DNA from: Tetracentron sinense
Taxonomy: Eukaryota > Streptophyta > Magnoliopsida > Trochodendrales > Trochodendraceae
Reading direction: 5' to 3'
DNA length: 64,000 nt
Assembly (NCBI GenBank): GCA_015143295.1
Contig: CM026560.1
Location: 6,264,501-6,328,500, forward strand
This document shows positions 9,069-21,419 of this stretch, one piece after another (position 1 is the stretch's first letter; each line of letters opens with the position of its first letter). The translations under genes and the position numbers were made by a program. The notes under the pieces were generated by a model. That model did no database searches. It was not told where the DNA came from and saw only the letters and a list, made by a program, of their open reading frames with translations.

Positions 9069-9239
9069 TTATGTTTTTTTCTTGGTTTTCAAACTAAGCC
9101 ATAAATACCTCAAGTATTAAGGGTAAAATTGGAAAATAATATTATTAGTTAACAGAGGTAATATGATGAACTTAACAAGGGACGGCAGTGTAATTTCAGA
9201 CACATGAAGGGAGGTTTCTGAAATTTCACCAAACCTCGG

Positions 9240-9716
9240 GGGAGGTGAGTGTAATTTACCCTTTTAAATTTCGTTGAGATTTTGCGAAATCTCGGTTTCA
9301 TCCAACCCCACCGACATCGATATGGTTAGGATTTTGGAAAACATGATGTCCGCCGAGATTTTGAAAATTTCGGAGTCAAATTTCAGATTTTTGGGATTTT
9401 GGAATTTCAGCAAAATTTCATAAATTTGTTTTCAAATAGGTTTATTTATTAAAATTCCAAAATATTTTGATATTTTTATCAAAATTCCGCGAAATTTGGA
9501 ATATTTTTATATTTATTTTAAAAATAAAATAATAATATTTAAATAAATATATAAATTTTTAATAAAATATTATTTTTATAACATATATATTTTAAATAAA
9601 ATATTAATAAATTACAATCCAAAATCCCGCTGAGATACCGATATTTTTTGGAATTTCGGTTCGGGTTGGTTGATCAAAATCACTGATAATATCGGGATTT
9701 CAAACCTTGGTTCAGT
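9240..9716. mobile_element. Probable TIR element remnant with ATTTCGG/GATAT words
   Basis: The ends carry gagattttgcgaaatctcgg at the left and a reversed accgatattttttggaatttcgg ... caaaccttgg at the right around an AT-rich core. The right end resembles the ends of the elements at 17377-18664 and 20518-21419. No clean target duplication was found. Confidence 0.45.
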
Positions 9717-9784
9717 ATAGCTCCAATTTAATTGGGCATCTTTCAAACATTTTCGCTAGGACTTGAAATTCTCTAGTCTGGTCC

Positions 9785-10023
9785 CTGAGGTCGCCACGTG
9801 TCCCTATTGACACCCTTTAACTGTGGTTAATATTCACCCACCCCTAGAGTTCACCCACCTATCCTTGGTTTTTAGAAAAAAAATATTTTTAAAAATTGAA
9901 CCTACCGAGTTAGTGAATTTTAACTAGGGTTAAAAAATTAATATTTTTTTCTAAAACCCATGGATGGGTGGGTGAATCTTAACCACAGTTAAGGGGTATC
10001 AAAAGGGACACGTGGTAACTTCA
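9785..10023. mobile_element. Foldback MITE with CACGTG near its ends
   Basis: The left arm (gccacgtgtccc ... ctttaactgtggttaatattcaccc) is the inverted counterpart of the right arm (gggtgaatcttaaccacagttaa ... gggacacgtgg). The arms are about 90 bases long around an AT-rich centre. It belongs to the same family as the tandem array at 8455-9068. No transposase is present, and the superfamily is unclear because no target duplication is evident. Confidence 0.7.
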
Positions 10024-10930
10024 AGGGTATAACAGGACTCCAAAGAGTCCGGTTATAACCGTAGAGAATTTGAAGTCTTTGACTATGATATTTACATCCA
10101 CAGGCATCCTTACATAGGACTCTAAGTAAGGATCGCTGTAAATTGGTGAGTGGTTAGGCCCAATTCTACATGGACCTAGTATATGTAGGCACAAGCCTCA
10201 CCCTTTACATACTTATATAAAGAGGAAGAATGTGTTCAAAACCGGTGATTGAATTTTCATTAATTTCAGAACTACCTTTTTACTCATATGGTTCAAAATG
10301 GTAAATTAATTTTAGCTAATTTTAAAATTATCCTTACTCATACGAGTTCAAACCGTTGAAGAATTTTAACAATTATACAACGTGTTATACTATTATTTAG
10401 GGGGTTAAACCCTAAAAAAATTCCCTGTACAAATTTGATGGGGGTTAAACTTCCTATATTATCAACAAGGATTGTGCTAGCCCCAGTCGCAAATCTTCCA
10501 AAGACACAACTGGGGAGCTACAAATGTCAAACAATCTCTGACTTTTGCTTTTTAATCTGTTAAAATAATGAAACATCTTCACATGTTAGGCCTATCTTAC
10601 GTCTATGGAAAAATTTGGAGTAAATGAGACTGGGGCTAGCACTCCTCTATCAACAATTACATCTTAATTTGTTGGGGGGAATTTGTTCGGGGGGGGGCTA
10701 AGTTTCCCGTATATAATACTGTTATAGTACAATAGTGTGTTATACTATTATTTTTATATTATATATATGCATGATATATAATGTATGCATATAAAATAAA
10801 ATAATATATATCAATGTATTTTATAACAGTTATATACACTATTATCCAATCAAAATACTGTTATACTATCAATAATACTGTTATAACAAAATGTGTATAA
10901 CACACTCTTATAATAGTGTTATATTATAAA

Positions 10931-10961
<31 letters not shown>

Positions 10962-11664
10962 TTTAGTGGGCTTCAGGTGCGTGAGAGAGAGAGAGGGAGA
11001 AGGGAGAGACAGAGTGGGAAGATGTGCCTTAGTAATATAATGTATTTATTGAATAGAGATGGGTGAGCCCAATCCCACCCAATACAACTAAAAAAATAGG
11101 GTTGGACCTATATATATCAAGCCTATTTTGAACGGATGTAACCAAGTTCGCCCGCAACCTTACATTTATGAGTTTTTTTTTTTAAGTATTGAATAATCAT
11201 AGGTAGTTTTGGAATTGAAAATTGTCAATCATATAATTGAAAATTTGGCAAAAAGTAAATGAATTTTTAAAAATATTTTCTCTCATTCTCTATCCCATCT
11301 ATTATAACTGAATAAATATGTGAGTTTTTTTTTTGGTTCAAGATATACGTTTAGGCCGCAACGCCGGTTAAGTGTTAGTATCTGTTCGGTTATTGGGCAA
11401 GTGGAAAGTATATACAAACTCCCACCCTCTCAGAAATGGAACCTATACCTCCCCTCAAAGCAGAGGATTAACTACCACAGGGACAAAGACCTGGTGTGAG
11501 TTAGATGTTGCCTTCCTTTTAACCAAAAATAAATAAAAATAAAACACTATGGCTAATTACATGCAATGAGACTTTACTTTGGACATCTTATCCCATTTTA
11601 ACAAATGAGCCGGGCCTGTGAAGTATTAATGACATTATTAATAAAAGATGTGAAATACTTACAG
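10024..11664. other. Intergenic or upstream-intron sequence, AT-rich
   Basis: There is no convincing exon. About 10690-10965 is a dense run of palindromic tatatta/ataacagt words ending in a TA microsatellite (10943-10963), likely an AT-rich element remnant. A GA-rich microsatellite follows at 10984-11015. I looked for the CX8CX2C pattern of Gnk2/DUF26 domains expected upstream of the kinase exons and saw none. Confidence 0.6.
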
Positions 11665-11787
11665 GAGGTTCAAGCAAGAAGAAAGCCATTATTGCAGGAG
11701 TTGTTGGAGGTGTTGGTGTTGTTTTGTTTCTGGTTTTGATCTTTCTATATCTTCGACAACGGAGAAAGCCTAAGAAGGCTGCTAAAG
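11665..11787 (+). CDS. CRK exon: transmembrane segment
   Basis: The acceptor is ttacag at 11664 and the donor gtatat at 11788. The exon starts with two bases that finish a codon from an upstream exon not found in the window. It encodes GSSKKKAII, a ~22-residue hydrophobic helix rich in Val, Gly and Leu, and a basic stop-transfer stretch LRQRRKPKKAAK. In CRK proteins this exon links the secreted Gnk2 domains to the cytosolic kinase. Confidence 0.85.
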
Positions 11788-12013
11788 GTATATAAACAGC
11801 TCCATATTCTTCATTCTTCAGTTTATTGTACAGACATCTCCACTATACTATAGGGTCATGCCAGCGGAGTGGCAAAGAGGTAAAAAATGGCTGCCCCTTG
11901 TATTGCTTTGTCGGCTCGGCTGTAGGGAGATTTGAGGTCATCATCTTCCATTTACTCTACAGACCTTGAATACGGTCTAACATTCTGTAGATTACTTGGT
12001 TTCTGGGTTTCAG

Positions 12014-12141
12014 GGGATATATTAGGGGCAACAGAGCTGCGGGGCCCTGTGAATTACAAATACAAAGATCTGAAATCTGCAACCAGAAATTTCAGTGAGG
12101 AAAATAAATTGGGAGAAGGAGGGTTTGGTGATGTATACAAG
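12014..12141 (+). CDS. CRK exon: juxtamembrane and P-loop
   Basis: The exon encodes a juxtamembrane stretch, then VNYKYKDLKSATRNFSEEN and the ATP-binding loop LGEGGFGDVYK. It uses acceptor ttcag at 12013 and donor gtaaga at 12142. It joins the previous exon across a Gly codon (G|GG). Confidence 0.9.
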
Positions 12142-12305
12142 GTAAGAAAAAAAAAAAAAAAGACCTTTTGCTTTTGACATTTTGTCTGTGGATTTGTTGT
12201 TGGGGTTTGTTTAAAATCATTTTCTAATTGTCTCCTGTTGCTGAAAAAATGGATGGTATTTTGTATGGGAAGTAATCTTCATCTGTTGTTCTATCAATGG
12301 AGCAG

Positions 12306-12519
12306 GGACTTCTGAAAAATGAGAAATTAGTAGCTGTCAAGAAACTAACAATAGGCCAATCCAGTAAAGCAAAGGCAGATTTTGAGAGCGAAGTGAAGCT
12401 TATAAGCAATGTTCATCATCGGAACCTCATCCGTCTTCTTGGCTGTTGTAGCAAAGGACCTGAATTACTTCTTGTTTACGAATATATGGCAAAAAGTAGC
12501 CTCGACAAATTCTTATTCG
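12306..12519 (+). CDS. CRK exon: kinase N-lobe
   Basis: The exon encodes GLLKNEKLVAVKKL, with the ATP-anchoring Lys at 12339-12341. The alpha-C helix (ADFESEVKLISNVHHRNL) and the hinge LLVYEYMAKSSLDKFLF follow. The donor is gtaaga at 12520, and the exon ends one base into a Gly codon. All N-lobe residues needed for ATP binding appear present. Confidence 0.92.
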
Positions 12520-14073
12520 GTAAGATACATCTCTACTATGATTTTACTATTGGTGTTTTCTAGTAATTGGTATGTGTTAGGTGTAAAAGTTGTTCACTAC
12601 CATCATTTGGCTAACCAGCTTTTCTTTTAGTGGGGGGAAGGAAAACCCTTTTATGTAGGCATTTGGCATAAGAGATTGGGGTGTAAGAAATGGACAGAAA
12701 TGATGATAATATCAGTGAATGTATAGATAAAATATCTTTAGAGGAAAATTTATGAGGTCATAGGTAATGATGGGTTATGAGTTAAGAATTGTATCATGGT
12801 TATAATTTTGTTATGATTTCTCTAAATTAGATGGAATAATAGGTTAGGAGAGATGTAGTAATGATGAATTGGTATGAGTTTATTCGAGCAATGATAGCTT
12901 GGATTTAATTTATACAAATATTTGTTGCAAACGGAATTCAGTCTTTTCTCAGTCTTTGGTTATGGACTTAAGACTATAGTTGATTAGTAAGGAGTTTGAT
13001 AATAATGCACTTTCTTACGAAGTCATTGTTTTTTTTTCCTTTTCCTTTTCCTTTTCCTCTTCACTTCCGATCAGGCGCTTAATCGTGAACAAGTAGTTCT
13101 TGATTATAGAGTGATAGGGTATGGAGTGAACCAGTCTCCCCAGAAACATTTTCTTGATCAACAACAGAGAAGATATGTAAATGGAATGCAGGGTGGATTA
13201 AGACTTAAGAGTTGTTTCACCATTTATTTGTACATTGGTGTTGTCTATAGGAGTATGAAACATCGTCTTAGTTTGTTTACGAGTAGTTGTGTTTTTCTGG
13301 TAAAAGTAGCTGACATGTGTTTTTCTAGATAGAAGTCTTTAAACCGTCTTTGATAATGCATTCCTATATCGTATAAGACCGTATTTAGAATGGTTCCAGA
13401 GAAAATGAAAAAACTGCATGAATGAGTCAGTGTCTCATATTGATTGAGGTAATATTGCTTGGCCCTTTGTATCCATGTCCAACACCAACAGATCTATTTC
13501 TATCTAAGAATATAACTCTATCACGTTGTGATGACATGATCTAATCTGTATCTTTTCCTTCATTAGCAGTTTCAATCTTCTTCAACTGCCCCTGTCTAAT
13601 GCGTCTTCCTCAATGTCCTTACTATCCTCTCCCGAGGCTTCTTTCTTCTACTCCCCAAATTTCTAGGATCCTATATTACCTATTGAACGGGTTGCAAGTA
13701 GTGTTTTTGCTTATAGTCTCCCCCTTGGCCTGAAACTGCTAGCGAATTAGGCTCATGTTTTTTTTTAATTGTATTATGCTTCTAGTAAGGAATATAATTT
13801 TGTTTGGGTTTGGTGCACTATGCTGGGCCAGTAGGCCTGGAGGGCTACCTGGTGTCATGGAGCGCTTGCCAACCCATAATGACTAGCCACTTTAAGTGCT
13901 GCCTACCCCCACACTTATTGCCCAACAACCCCCAGTACACCACCGATGTGGGGCTAAACGCACCTGCGTGATAGGCTCCCTTGCCTAGACCTTGACGCCC
14001 TCGTTAGGGGGATCCACCCTTTAGTGGACCCCACATACCACTAATCCGTCCCCACCCCCATTGTCCCTGGGTT
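12520..14073 (+). other. First part of CRK intron 3
   Basis: This is intron sequence with no recognisable coding or element structure. It includes a ttttcc microsatellite near 13031-13058. Bases 13850-13945 repeat the start of the neighbouring gypsy LTR end at 14089 (tgactagcc...tgctacctaccccca-type words), so the gypsy remnant begins at about 13800. Confidence 0.6.
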
Positions 14074-14086
14074 GGCTCTGATACCA
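14074..14086 (-). other. Primer binding site of gypsy LTR in intron 3
   Basis: The minus strand reads TGGTATCAGAGCC, an exact initiator-Met tRNA match, two bases inside the LTR edge at 14089. Confidence 0.88.
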
Positions 14087-14088
14087 CT

Positions 14089-17000
14089 TGTCACGGACCC
14101 AAAATGACTAGCTACTCTAGGTGCTACCTACCCCCAGACTTAGAGTCCAACAAACCCTAGTATGAGAAGGTGTTAGGCACCCGTAGACACTTGCTAAAAA
14201 GCAGGTTAGACTAGATGGAAACTTTGAAAAATTTCTAATCAAGATGACATGCCATTTAAGGATATCATACTAGAATTGGAAACATACTTAATTGGAAAAA
14301 AATTATAAATTTAAACATGCTAAAACATTTTAAACAATATTTACCCAAAATAGTAACATGCTTATTCTAGAAAAGAACTACCTAAAATACTAAGAATCAC
14401 CAAAATAGCAATATAGCAATATCGAAACTAACCTAAATTTCTAGCCAGTGTAGTCAAGGCGTCCAGGCGATGCCTAGGTGATTAGGCGATGCCTAGGTGA
14501 TTAGGCCTGGCTAGGCGAGGTGTTGCCTAGGCGATGCCTACGTGATAAAAATAATTAAATTATATATATATATATATTAAATATATGTAATATTAATATA
14601 TACATATATTACATAAATAATAAATATATAATTAGTTTGGAGTTTTCTAACTTTAAGGTGGATTTGAGTCTTGACTTTGGATGTTGCTTTTAAAGTTTAA
14701 ATGCACAACCTATAAGCCTATATCTTAAGATAGTGCCTTTGGACTTTAAAAGAGGGTTTTAAAATCGGGTTTAAGATTTTAAATGATGGTTTAAGACTAG
14801 GGTTTAAAAGAGGGTTGTAAAGAGGGTTTTAAAATAAGAAATGTTTAACTTACCGTACATTCCACCGGTCCTCATTGGTCCATGCCCCCCTTTTCACCCA
14901 TCAAACTACTTAAGATTCAATCACCCCTAGGGTTAAGCAATTTAACCTTAATTGTTAAAAAGAAAAAAAATATTAACCTTAATTTTCTTAAGCTTCACCA
15001 TAGTTAAAGAGGTATTAAAAGGGACATGTGGACACTACATTTGACTACATAGTCAAATGCGTGGTGGGCTAATCGCTACTCTTTTAAAATAGGGTTTAAA
15101 AGGAGATTTTTTAAATAGGGTTTAAAGAGGATTTGAAAGAGGGGTTTAAAATAGAATTTTAGAAGAGGTTTTATATGGACTGCCCAATGCCTAGATGCCT
15201 AGGCGATTGCCTAATGACTTTCACCCGCCTAGAGGGGCTCTTAGGCAGTTGAACCCCAAAAATGCCTAGGCGACGCTTTGACTACACTGATTCTAACCTA
15301 GGGTAGTTGAATTTGCTTGTGATTGCCTATGTACCAATTTGCATGGGATCAAGCCACACGTAGTTCCAAGCATGCATAACTCATATATATATATATTTTT
15401 ATGTTTTCTAAATTTTTGATGGCCTAAACAGTTCAAGCTCATGTAGGGATAGAGCATGGTAAACCATAAAAGCAAGCTTAAGCTAACCATAAGGTAAACT
15501 AAAATACTAAAGGGTAAACATAATTTGAAAAATTCTGAATAACATAGCAAAAAATCAGAATCGAATTTGGCCCAAAATCCGAGAAGACAGGGTGTTGGAA
15601 AAGGAGAAAAACATGCTGGAGGTAATCTCAGTGCTGCTAGCTTGCAGTAAGCCTGGGAAATACACTATCGGCACTCAAATCAATGGCATCATGAAATTTA
15701 GGTGAAACAGTAGTTGTCAGCATTTGAAGTAGCGCCAGACGCTAGTATGCAAAAGAGAGGAAACAATAGTTGCCGCCTTGTTGGCATTTTAAATAGCACT
15801 AGCTACAGTCCTTGACTCTGTGCTTCATAACACTGGACTAAGCTACTATTGAAAACTTTTTGGCCATAACTCAGTCTTTCGGAATCCAAAATAGTCCCAA
15901 TTTTTTGCTAATTACTCCAAATCTAACTGAGAATAAAATATACTAATTTGACGGAAAACGTGGAAGGCATCTAATCGTAGGGTGTAAAACACATTTCAGC
16001 CTTTAACTGTGGGTAGTGTAGATAGATTTTATAAACGAGATCAAAGATCATGGTTTATCTCAGAGGGTCAAAAATCATCTAGATATCGGATTTCAGAGGC
16101 TGATTTGTTCGCTAAGGGGTTGATCATGCAATATCAAAATTTGATTGAAATTTGAGGCACGATCAATGGTGCAGACAGGCCCGATTGGAATTCATCATGG
16201 TAAGATCTGATCTCTGGTTGAAATCAGGTCCAGGGATCAAATTTGGGGTGATTCCCATCTGGTTTGCCCACAAGATTTAATTTCAAAGGAATTAATCATT
16301 TATAAATAAAAAAAAGGAATTAATCAAATTAAGCCTAAGGTTAATTCTAGCCCAAAGTCCTAACATCAATCAAATTAAAGGAATGTATTCCAAAACCATT
16401 CAAAATCAGAGATCAACATCCAACTTCTTCCCCAAACTTCACATGTATTCTCCTCACACAAGAAACAAGAATAGGATAAAAAGCATATAAATCGAAAAGC
16501 TAAAATCCTACTTACATCGAGTTCGCTTAAAATGATATGGCCACTAGGTGTGGGACGAGATGTAATCCAGCAAAATAAGTTTCTTCCCAATGAAAGTTGA
16601 GTTGAATAGAGGGGAAGCAGAAGAGGAAATGAGAGTTCCCCTTCAAATTTTCCAAAATAATAATTAAATTCTTCTAAGGCTCCTTTAGAATATGAGAGTT
16701 AGATATCCAGAATTCGGAACCTTGAGAGGGGAGGGGGGGAGGGGGTTATATAGATCTCCATGGTATAAAGAATGAGAGTTTCTAATTCAAATTCGGAAAG
16801 AATGATGAATCTGAATACTGTAGGTGTCGGTAATTCCATTACCTCCAACCTACTGCAGATTGGCCTAATAGAAACATCAGTAGTTTTTCTACCGACATCA
16901 TGGATTGTTTCAAACATAAGGCTGGCGGTAGTTATTCTACGGTTCTACCACCAGTTTGGGAGAGAATTTCTAAAGTCAAAATTTGTAATTTCCTCTTTTG

Positions 17001-17357
17001 ATTTTTATTAACATCCCTTTTGAAGATTATTTGCTCGAATTTCATATTTTTTTTTGCTTGTAAAGTTATTTCAAACACTCAAATCTTTTAGTCCAAAACC
17101 CTTTTTATGGTTAGTCTAAAACTATTCCCCCCTTTTTAAAGTCATTTAAGTCTAAAAGAGGTCCAATTTTACCCAAATAAATATGTTCAAAAAGATGAGA
17201 TAAAAGTATCATTTTGAAATGGATAAGGGTATTTTAGTAATATTCCCACTCAAGGCATTTTGGTCATTTTGCAAAAGTTGGGTATTTTGGTCGCTTCTTT
17301 GGGGAGTCATACAAATTCATGTAGGCTTTACAGGGGTGCAAAAATGGGGTGCTTACA
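14089..17357 (-). repeat. Ty3/gypsy 5' LTR in CRK intron 3, with nested hAT
   Basis: The LTR is bounded by TG at 14089 (tgtcacggaccc) next to a PBS, and by ...gggtgcttaca at 17357. On the element strand the outer end reads TGTAAGCACCCC, a common start of plant gypsy LTRs. Without the nested element at 14446-15289 it is about 2.4 kb. The internal region has been deleted apart from about 250 bases left of the PBS, so this is a truncated element on the minus strand. Confidence 0.75.
14446..15289. mobile_element. Non-autonomous hAT element, CAGTGTAGTCAAGG family, copy 1
   Basis: The ends are cagtgtagtcaaggcgtcc and the inverted ...gcgacgctttgactacactg. The flanks, tttctagc and attctaac, are an 8-bp target duplication with two mismatches. 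Subterminal gcctaggcga words are repeated several times. Inside lies a copy of the CACGTG/TTAACC repeat family (about 14870-15045). Three family members occur in this gene; the other two have perfect 8-bp duplications. Confidence 0.85.
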
Positions 17358-17376
17358 CCTGTATCCAAGTTGGCAC

Positions 17377-18664
17377 CAAGGTTCCAAATTTCGACAATAT
17401 TGGCGATATATCGCCGATATTTTTCGGTATCGGTAGTTGCCCATGCATCTATATGATGTAAGGAAAAATTTACATGATGTCGGGCGATATCGATGATATA
17501 TCGTTGATATACCACCGAAATCTCTGAAACACGTGAAATCCTTTTTCTGAGTGGGTTTTGCAAGATTTGTAAAAAAAATTGAATTGAATATTTGATTTGG
17601 AAGAAAAAAAAGAAAAAAGATTGAAATTTGAGAGTAGAGAAGAAGAATCAAAGAAGAGGCAAGAGCTAGGGTACATACCTCATACTTGTGACTATGAGAG
17701 TGGAGCGTTGCCATCTCCATTTGTCGTCGCCAATTGCAACTTGAGTTGTTGAAGCCAAGGTTCTTCCTCCTTCTGAGCTCTCGTCTGCCGGGGTTTTTTT
17801 TTTTTTTCCTGGTTTACTCTATCGAATCTGAGCCAGGTGAGGGATTTGAGACTTTAAATGTTGGGGTTTTTGCATTCCCTTAGTTTTGCCTAATTTATAA
17901 ATACACTATTATAAATAACAGATTTGCAAATTAACTCAACATTGTTTCCACTTGAACCTAACCTTGGTTCCGTTAGACTTTCGTTATCATGGTTTTTAAA
18001 ATGACTATTATACCCTTAAGATATTTCATAACTTCACAAAGCCCCCTTTAACTAGCCTTGAACTATGGTTAACACGTTTTAACTCTTGTGATTAATTTTT
18101 TTCTAAAAACTAAGGTTAAATGTTTTAAGCCTTTAATCCTAAAGATTATTGAATCTTAACCAAACTTAAAGGGGTGTTCCCTCTTAACTTCCTTTAACTG
18201 TGGTTAAGAACTTAAGATTCAGTAACCTTTAAGGTTAAAGCATCTAACTTTAATTTTTTTTAAATTTAAAAATTAAACATGTCATCTTGTAACTCTCTTT
18301 AACTATGGTTAAGATTCATTAACCTTTAGGGTTAAAGCATCTGACCATGGTTTTTAGAATTTTTTAAATTAAAGTTAGATGCTTTAGCCTTAAAGGTCGT
18401 GCTTGATTGTCATACTGTTTTTAATCACTTATCGTCACTCGTTAGCGCAAATCTTTGCTCTTTTCTCATTGTATTTCTTATGTACATTGTTAAAAGGTGT
18501 ATTAATATCTATTTTAACATTTCTTGAAGTTTCATTGCAAAATTTCATGTTTTGTCCCTCTTTTTTTTGTCATTTTTTCAAAAATCACCGATAAACGATA
18601 TATCTCCGATATATCTTTTTTTCGCGACTCAACATGTTGAGCGATATCGACATTCAGAACCTTG
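17377..18664. mobile_element. TIR element with GATATATCG subterminal words
   Basis: The ends are caaggttcc ... ggcgatatatcgccgatat at the left and the reversed ...gatatatctccgatat ... cagaaccttg at the right. The centre includes several copies of the TTAACC/AACCAAGG repeat family (18040-18390). No matching target duplication was found, so the boundary call rests on the inverted ends alone. Confidence 0.55.
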
Positions 18665-18818
18665 CCCATGAGGCACACTTCTGATGCCTTAAAACTCGCT
18701 TTATGTTTATGGCGTATGTCTCATACATTAATTAAAATTAGGTTTCTAGCCACAACTAAGACTTAAATGTTGTTTTTTTAATTTGTTATTTGTTTTAACT
18801 AGCTGTTTCTCTCCCTCC

Positions 18819-18865
<47 letters not shown>

Positions 18866-18990
18866 CACTATAATCTTTCCTTAACTTTTTAAAATTTTTT
18901 TACAATTTTTTACTTTATTTATTTGTTAAAATGAGTGAACATGAGACTTTCTTGTGAGGCTTACGCCTCATGCCTCGAGGCTTATGCTGT
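18665..18990. mobile_element. Truncated hAT-like element (GCCTCGAGGC family)
   Basis: Internal sequence such as tttctagccacaactaagacttaaatg and the right-hand gtgaggcttacgcctcatgcctcgaggctta match the complete element at 49286-49865. Both true ends are missing. It contains CT and TA microsatellites (18815-18865). Confidence 0.65.
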
Positions 18991-18999
18991 TGCCCGAGG

Positions 19000-20340
19000 T
19001 TTGGACCCTAGAGGGGGGGGGGGGGTGAATAGGGTTTATGACAATTTAAAATTTCTTCATAATCCCTTAAGCGGAATTTCAATTATACTAATAAAAAGAG
19101 AAATGAATTATGTAATTTTACACAATCAATCAAAACAATAAAGTAAAGAGTAGAGTAAGAGAATGCAAACACAACGATAATTGTTCATGAGGTTCGGCAA
19201 TCCTGCCTACGTCCCCGTCTTAAGCTATACCAGCTAGAGGATTTTCCACGATTTACTCAATCGCTAATCTTCTTGTGGGTGAAGATCAAACCTTTACAAT
19301 GCAAGAGAATCCTCTCTCTTGACTTCTGTCTACTTTATGGGTAGAGACCAAACCTTACAATGAAGTATCCCCACTTCAAAGACAAGCGTCCCACAAACCT
19401 CTTGATTTCAATGCACTTGGGTGAGAAGTGTTTACAATCTGAAATTGTTCATTACATGAGTTGATAGATCACTTAAACTCTCTCTAAGAGTCTCTCAAAG
19501 AAATGAAGTTGAATAACTTAATTTGGATTCTTTTGGGTTTTCTAGGTTTTTAACTCAAAAGATTGATCAATGAATGATAGAGTGAGTTATAGAATGATTA
19601 GAATGATTGAAGTTATTCTTTTAGTTCATAAATCATCCCTATTTATAGCCCAAGAGGTTTTATGGCCGTTGGGGTGACATTGATTGCAAAAAGAGCCATT
19701 GAAATATAGCTGTTAGAGAGTTTAAAAGCTCTGTCCTGCGCCATCTAGTCGACTGGATGATTACAGTGGCCAGATTAACATCCTGGCCTTCATCTAGTCG
19801 ACTGGATGACTCCATCTAGTTGACTGGATGATGCATTTTCTGCCCATAATCCATTTTCCAAGACCTTAATGATGGGATTGAATTGCAAGGACTCTTGGTT
19901 TATTTTTATCATTTTTTTTTTTTTATCATTCTTTATGATCTCCGAGGGCCTTATAAAGTTATTCAATTTTGGTCTAAGGCTCCTATGGTCATTCTAAGCT
20001 TTGAGCTTTTCAAACAACCAAACTTTGAAGACATTTTACATAAGTCTTAAGCACTCTCATCCTATAAATATAAAACAATTAAACCTTTTTAGAGAGTCTT
20101 CATTCTTCATGACTTGATTTTGACTTGATTTGTCTTCTTTGACTTCATGATCAAGCTTCTTCTTCTTCTTCTTCATTCTTTATCTTCATTACTTGGATTT
20201 TGATTTATCTTCAATTTTTTTCAATATGATCCAACTTGACTTGATGTTGAATTCCCTTCAAGTATGATTTCATTTTCATGTTTTTTCATTGAATGGTTTG
20301 CTAATGCTCGTCATAGACTGAATTACATTTAAACTCAATA
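19000..20340 (-). repeat. LTR-like sequence with TATA box and CTAGTCGACTGG repeats
   Basis: A G13 run (19013-19025) precedes a gtgaatagggt start. On the minus strand a CTATAAATAG box lies at 19639-19648. Three copies of catctagtcgactggatga lie upstream of that box, in minus-strand direction, at 19742-19760, 19791-19809 and 19813-19831. This is the layout of a minus-strand LTR promoter. The exact LTR edges and any coding part were not found. Confidence 0.5.
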
Positions 20341-20517
20341 GAATCAGTAGTAACCATAGTTGTAGGGAAGCTATGTATAGGGTGGGAAGCTTGCTTCCCA
20401 TGAAATTCGTTTCCTTAGACAGATTCGCTTCTTAGGAAGCTCGCTTCTATCATGTCTCATCTAGTAGTTAAAGGGAGCTGTATGTGTGAAGTGATGTGAT
20501 AGACCATAGTCTATTAA

Positions 20518-21419
20518 CATGGTTCAAAATATCGGTATCGGGTGTCGTATCGGTAAGTCCAAAATAGGATACGTATCGACGTATTGAACTGTATCAGATG
20601 GATACGGTGGAAAAATCAGGATACGCTAAGAAATGCTTGGATACGCAAAGAAAAACTTGGATATTTTGCATGAAAGTTAAAAAATGTGTGCATGTTGTGC
20701 TGATAAATGATTTGAAAATACAAACCATGGTCAGTTAGCTAAATATAAGGAAAACAATCTAGATGTTAAAACTTTACATTCAATGAGTTAAATAAGAATG
20801 TATTGAATTACAACCATAACTTTTAGCTTAATGTAAGTCTTATTATGCTGAACTATTACACTGTTTAGTTGACTTTTTGACCCTATAGATGAAAATATTT
20901 TTTTAGGACTATAATATTAAACTTTTTCTGCCAAACTTTTGGGTTTTGGTAATTTTGGATATGATAAAATTTATGAAAATTTGATATTTGAGAAATACCA
21001 TATTATTTGAAAGTTGAAATTTTGACTCAATCCCTAAAAGGTGCTAAAAAGAGGATTTTGTTTTTGAACTGGAAAGTTGAGTTTTTATTCTTTAGGAATT
21101 TAGATCAAGATAATTTTTATTGAATTCAAATGGAGGATAACCTCATTTGCATATTAATATCTCAAGTAAATGAAAGTAATATTAATTTAAAATAATTTAC
21201 TTAAAATATATTTTATATAAATAAGTTGTGTATCGGGGGTCTGTGTTGTGGTTCCTAGTGTAAATAGGAGAAAAAAAATAATTTAAAAATCCCCCATGTC
21301 TGGTCTGTATCGGTTTTATATCGGTTTGATACTTTTCGGCGTACCAGTGTATCGGGTAGCTCCAAACAGGATACGTATCGGCCCGTATCGGTCAATACGT
21401 ATCGATTTTTTAAACCATG
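20518..21419. mobile_element. TIR element, CATGGTTCAAAATATCGG family, copy 1
   Basis: The left end is catggttcaaaatatcgg and the right end the inverted ...cgattttttaaaccatg, with many gatacgtatcg words next to both ends. A second copy lies in inverted orientation at 28898-29872. The internal ~300 bases (about 20866-21150) are also found inside the hAT element at 48417-49079. Flanks show no clean duplication. Confidence 0.7.

Noticed and set aside
17264..17720. Minus-strand frames around 17264-17720 as a gene
   Set aside because: They cover the arm of a TIR element with GATATATCG words. Tyr/Arg repeats in the translation come from those words.
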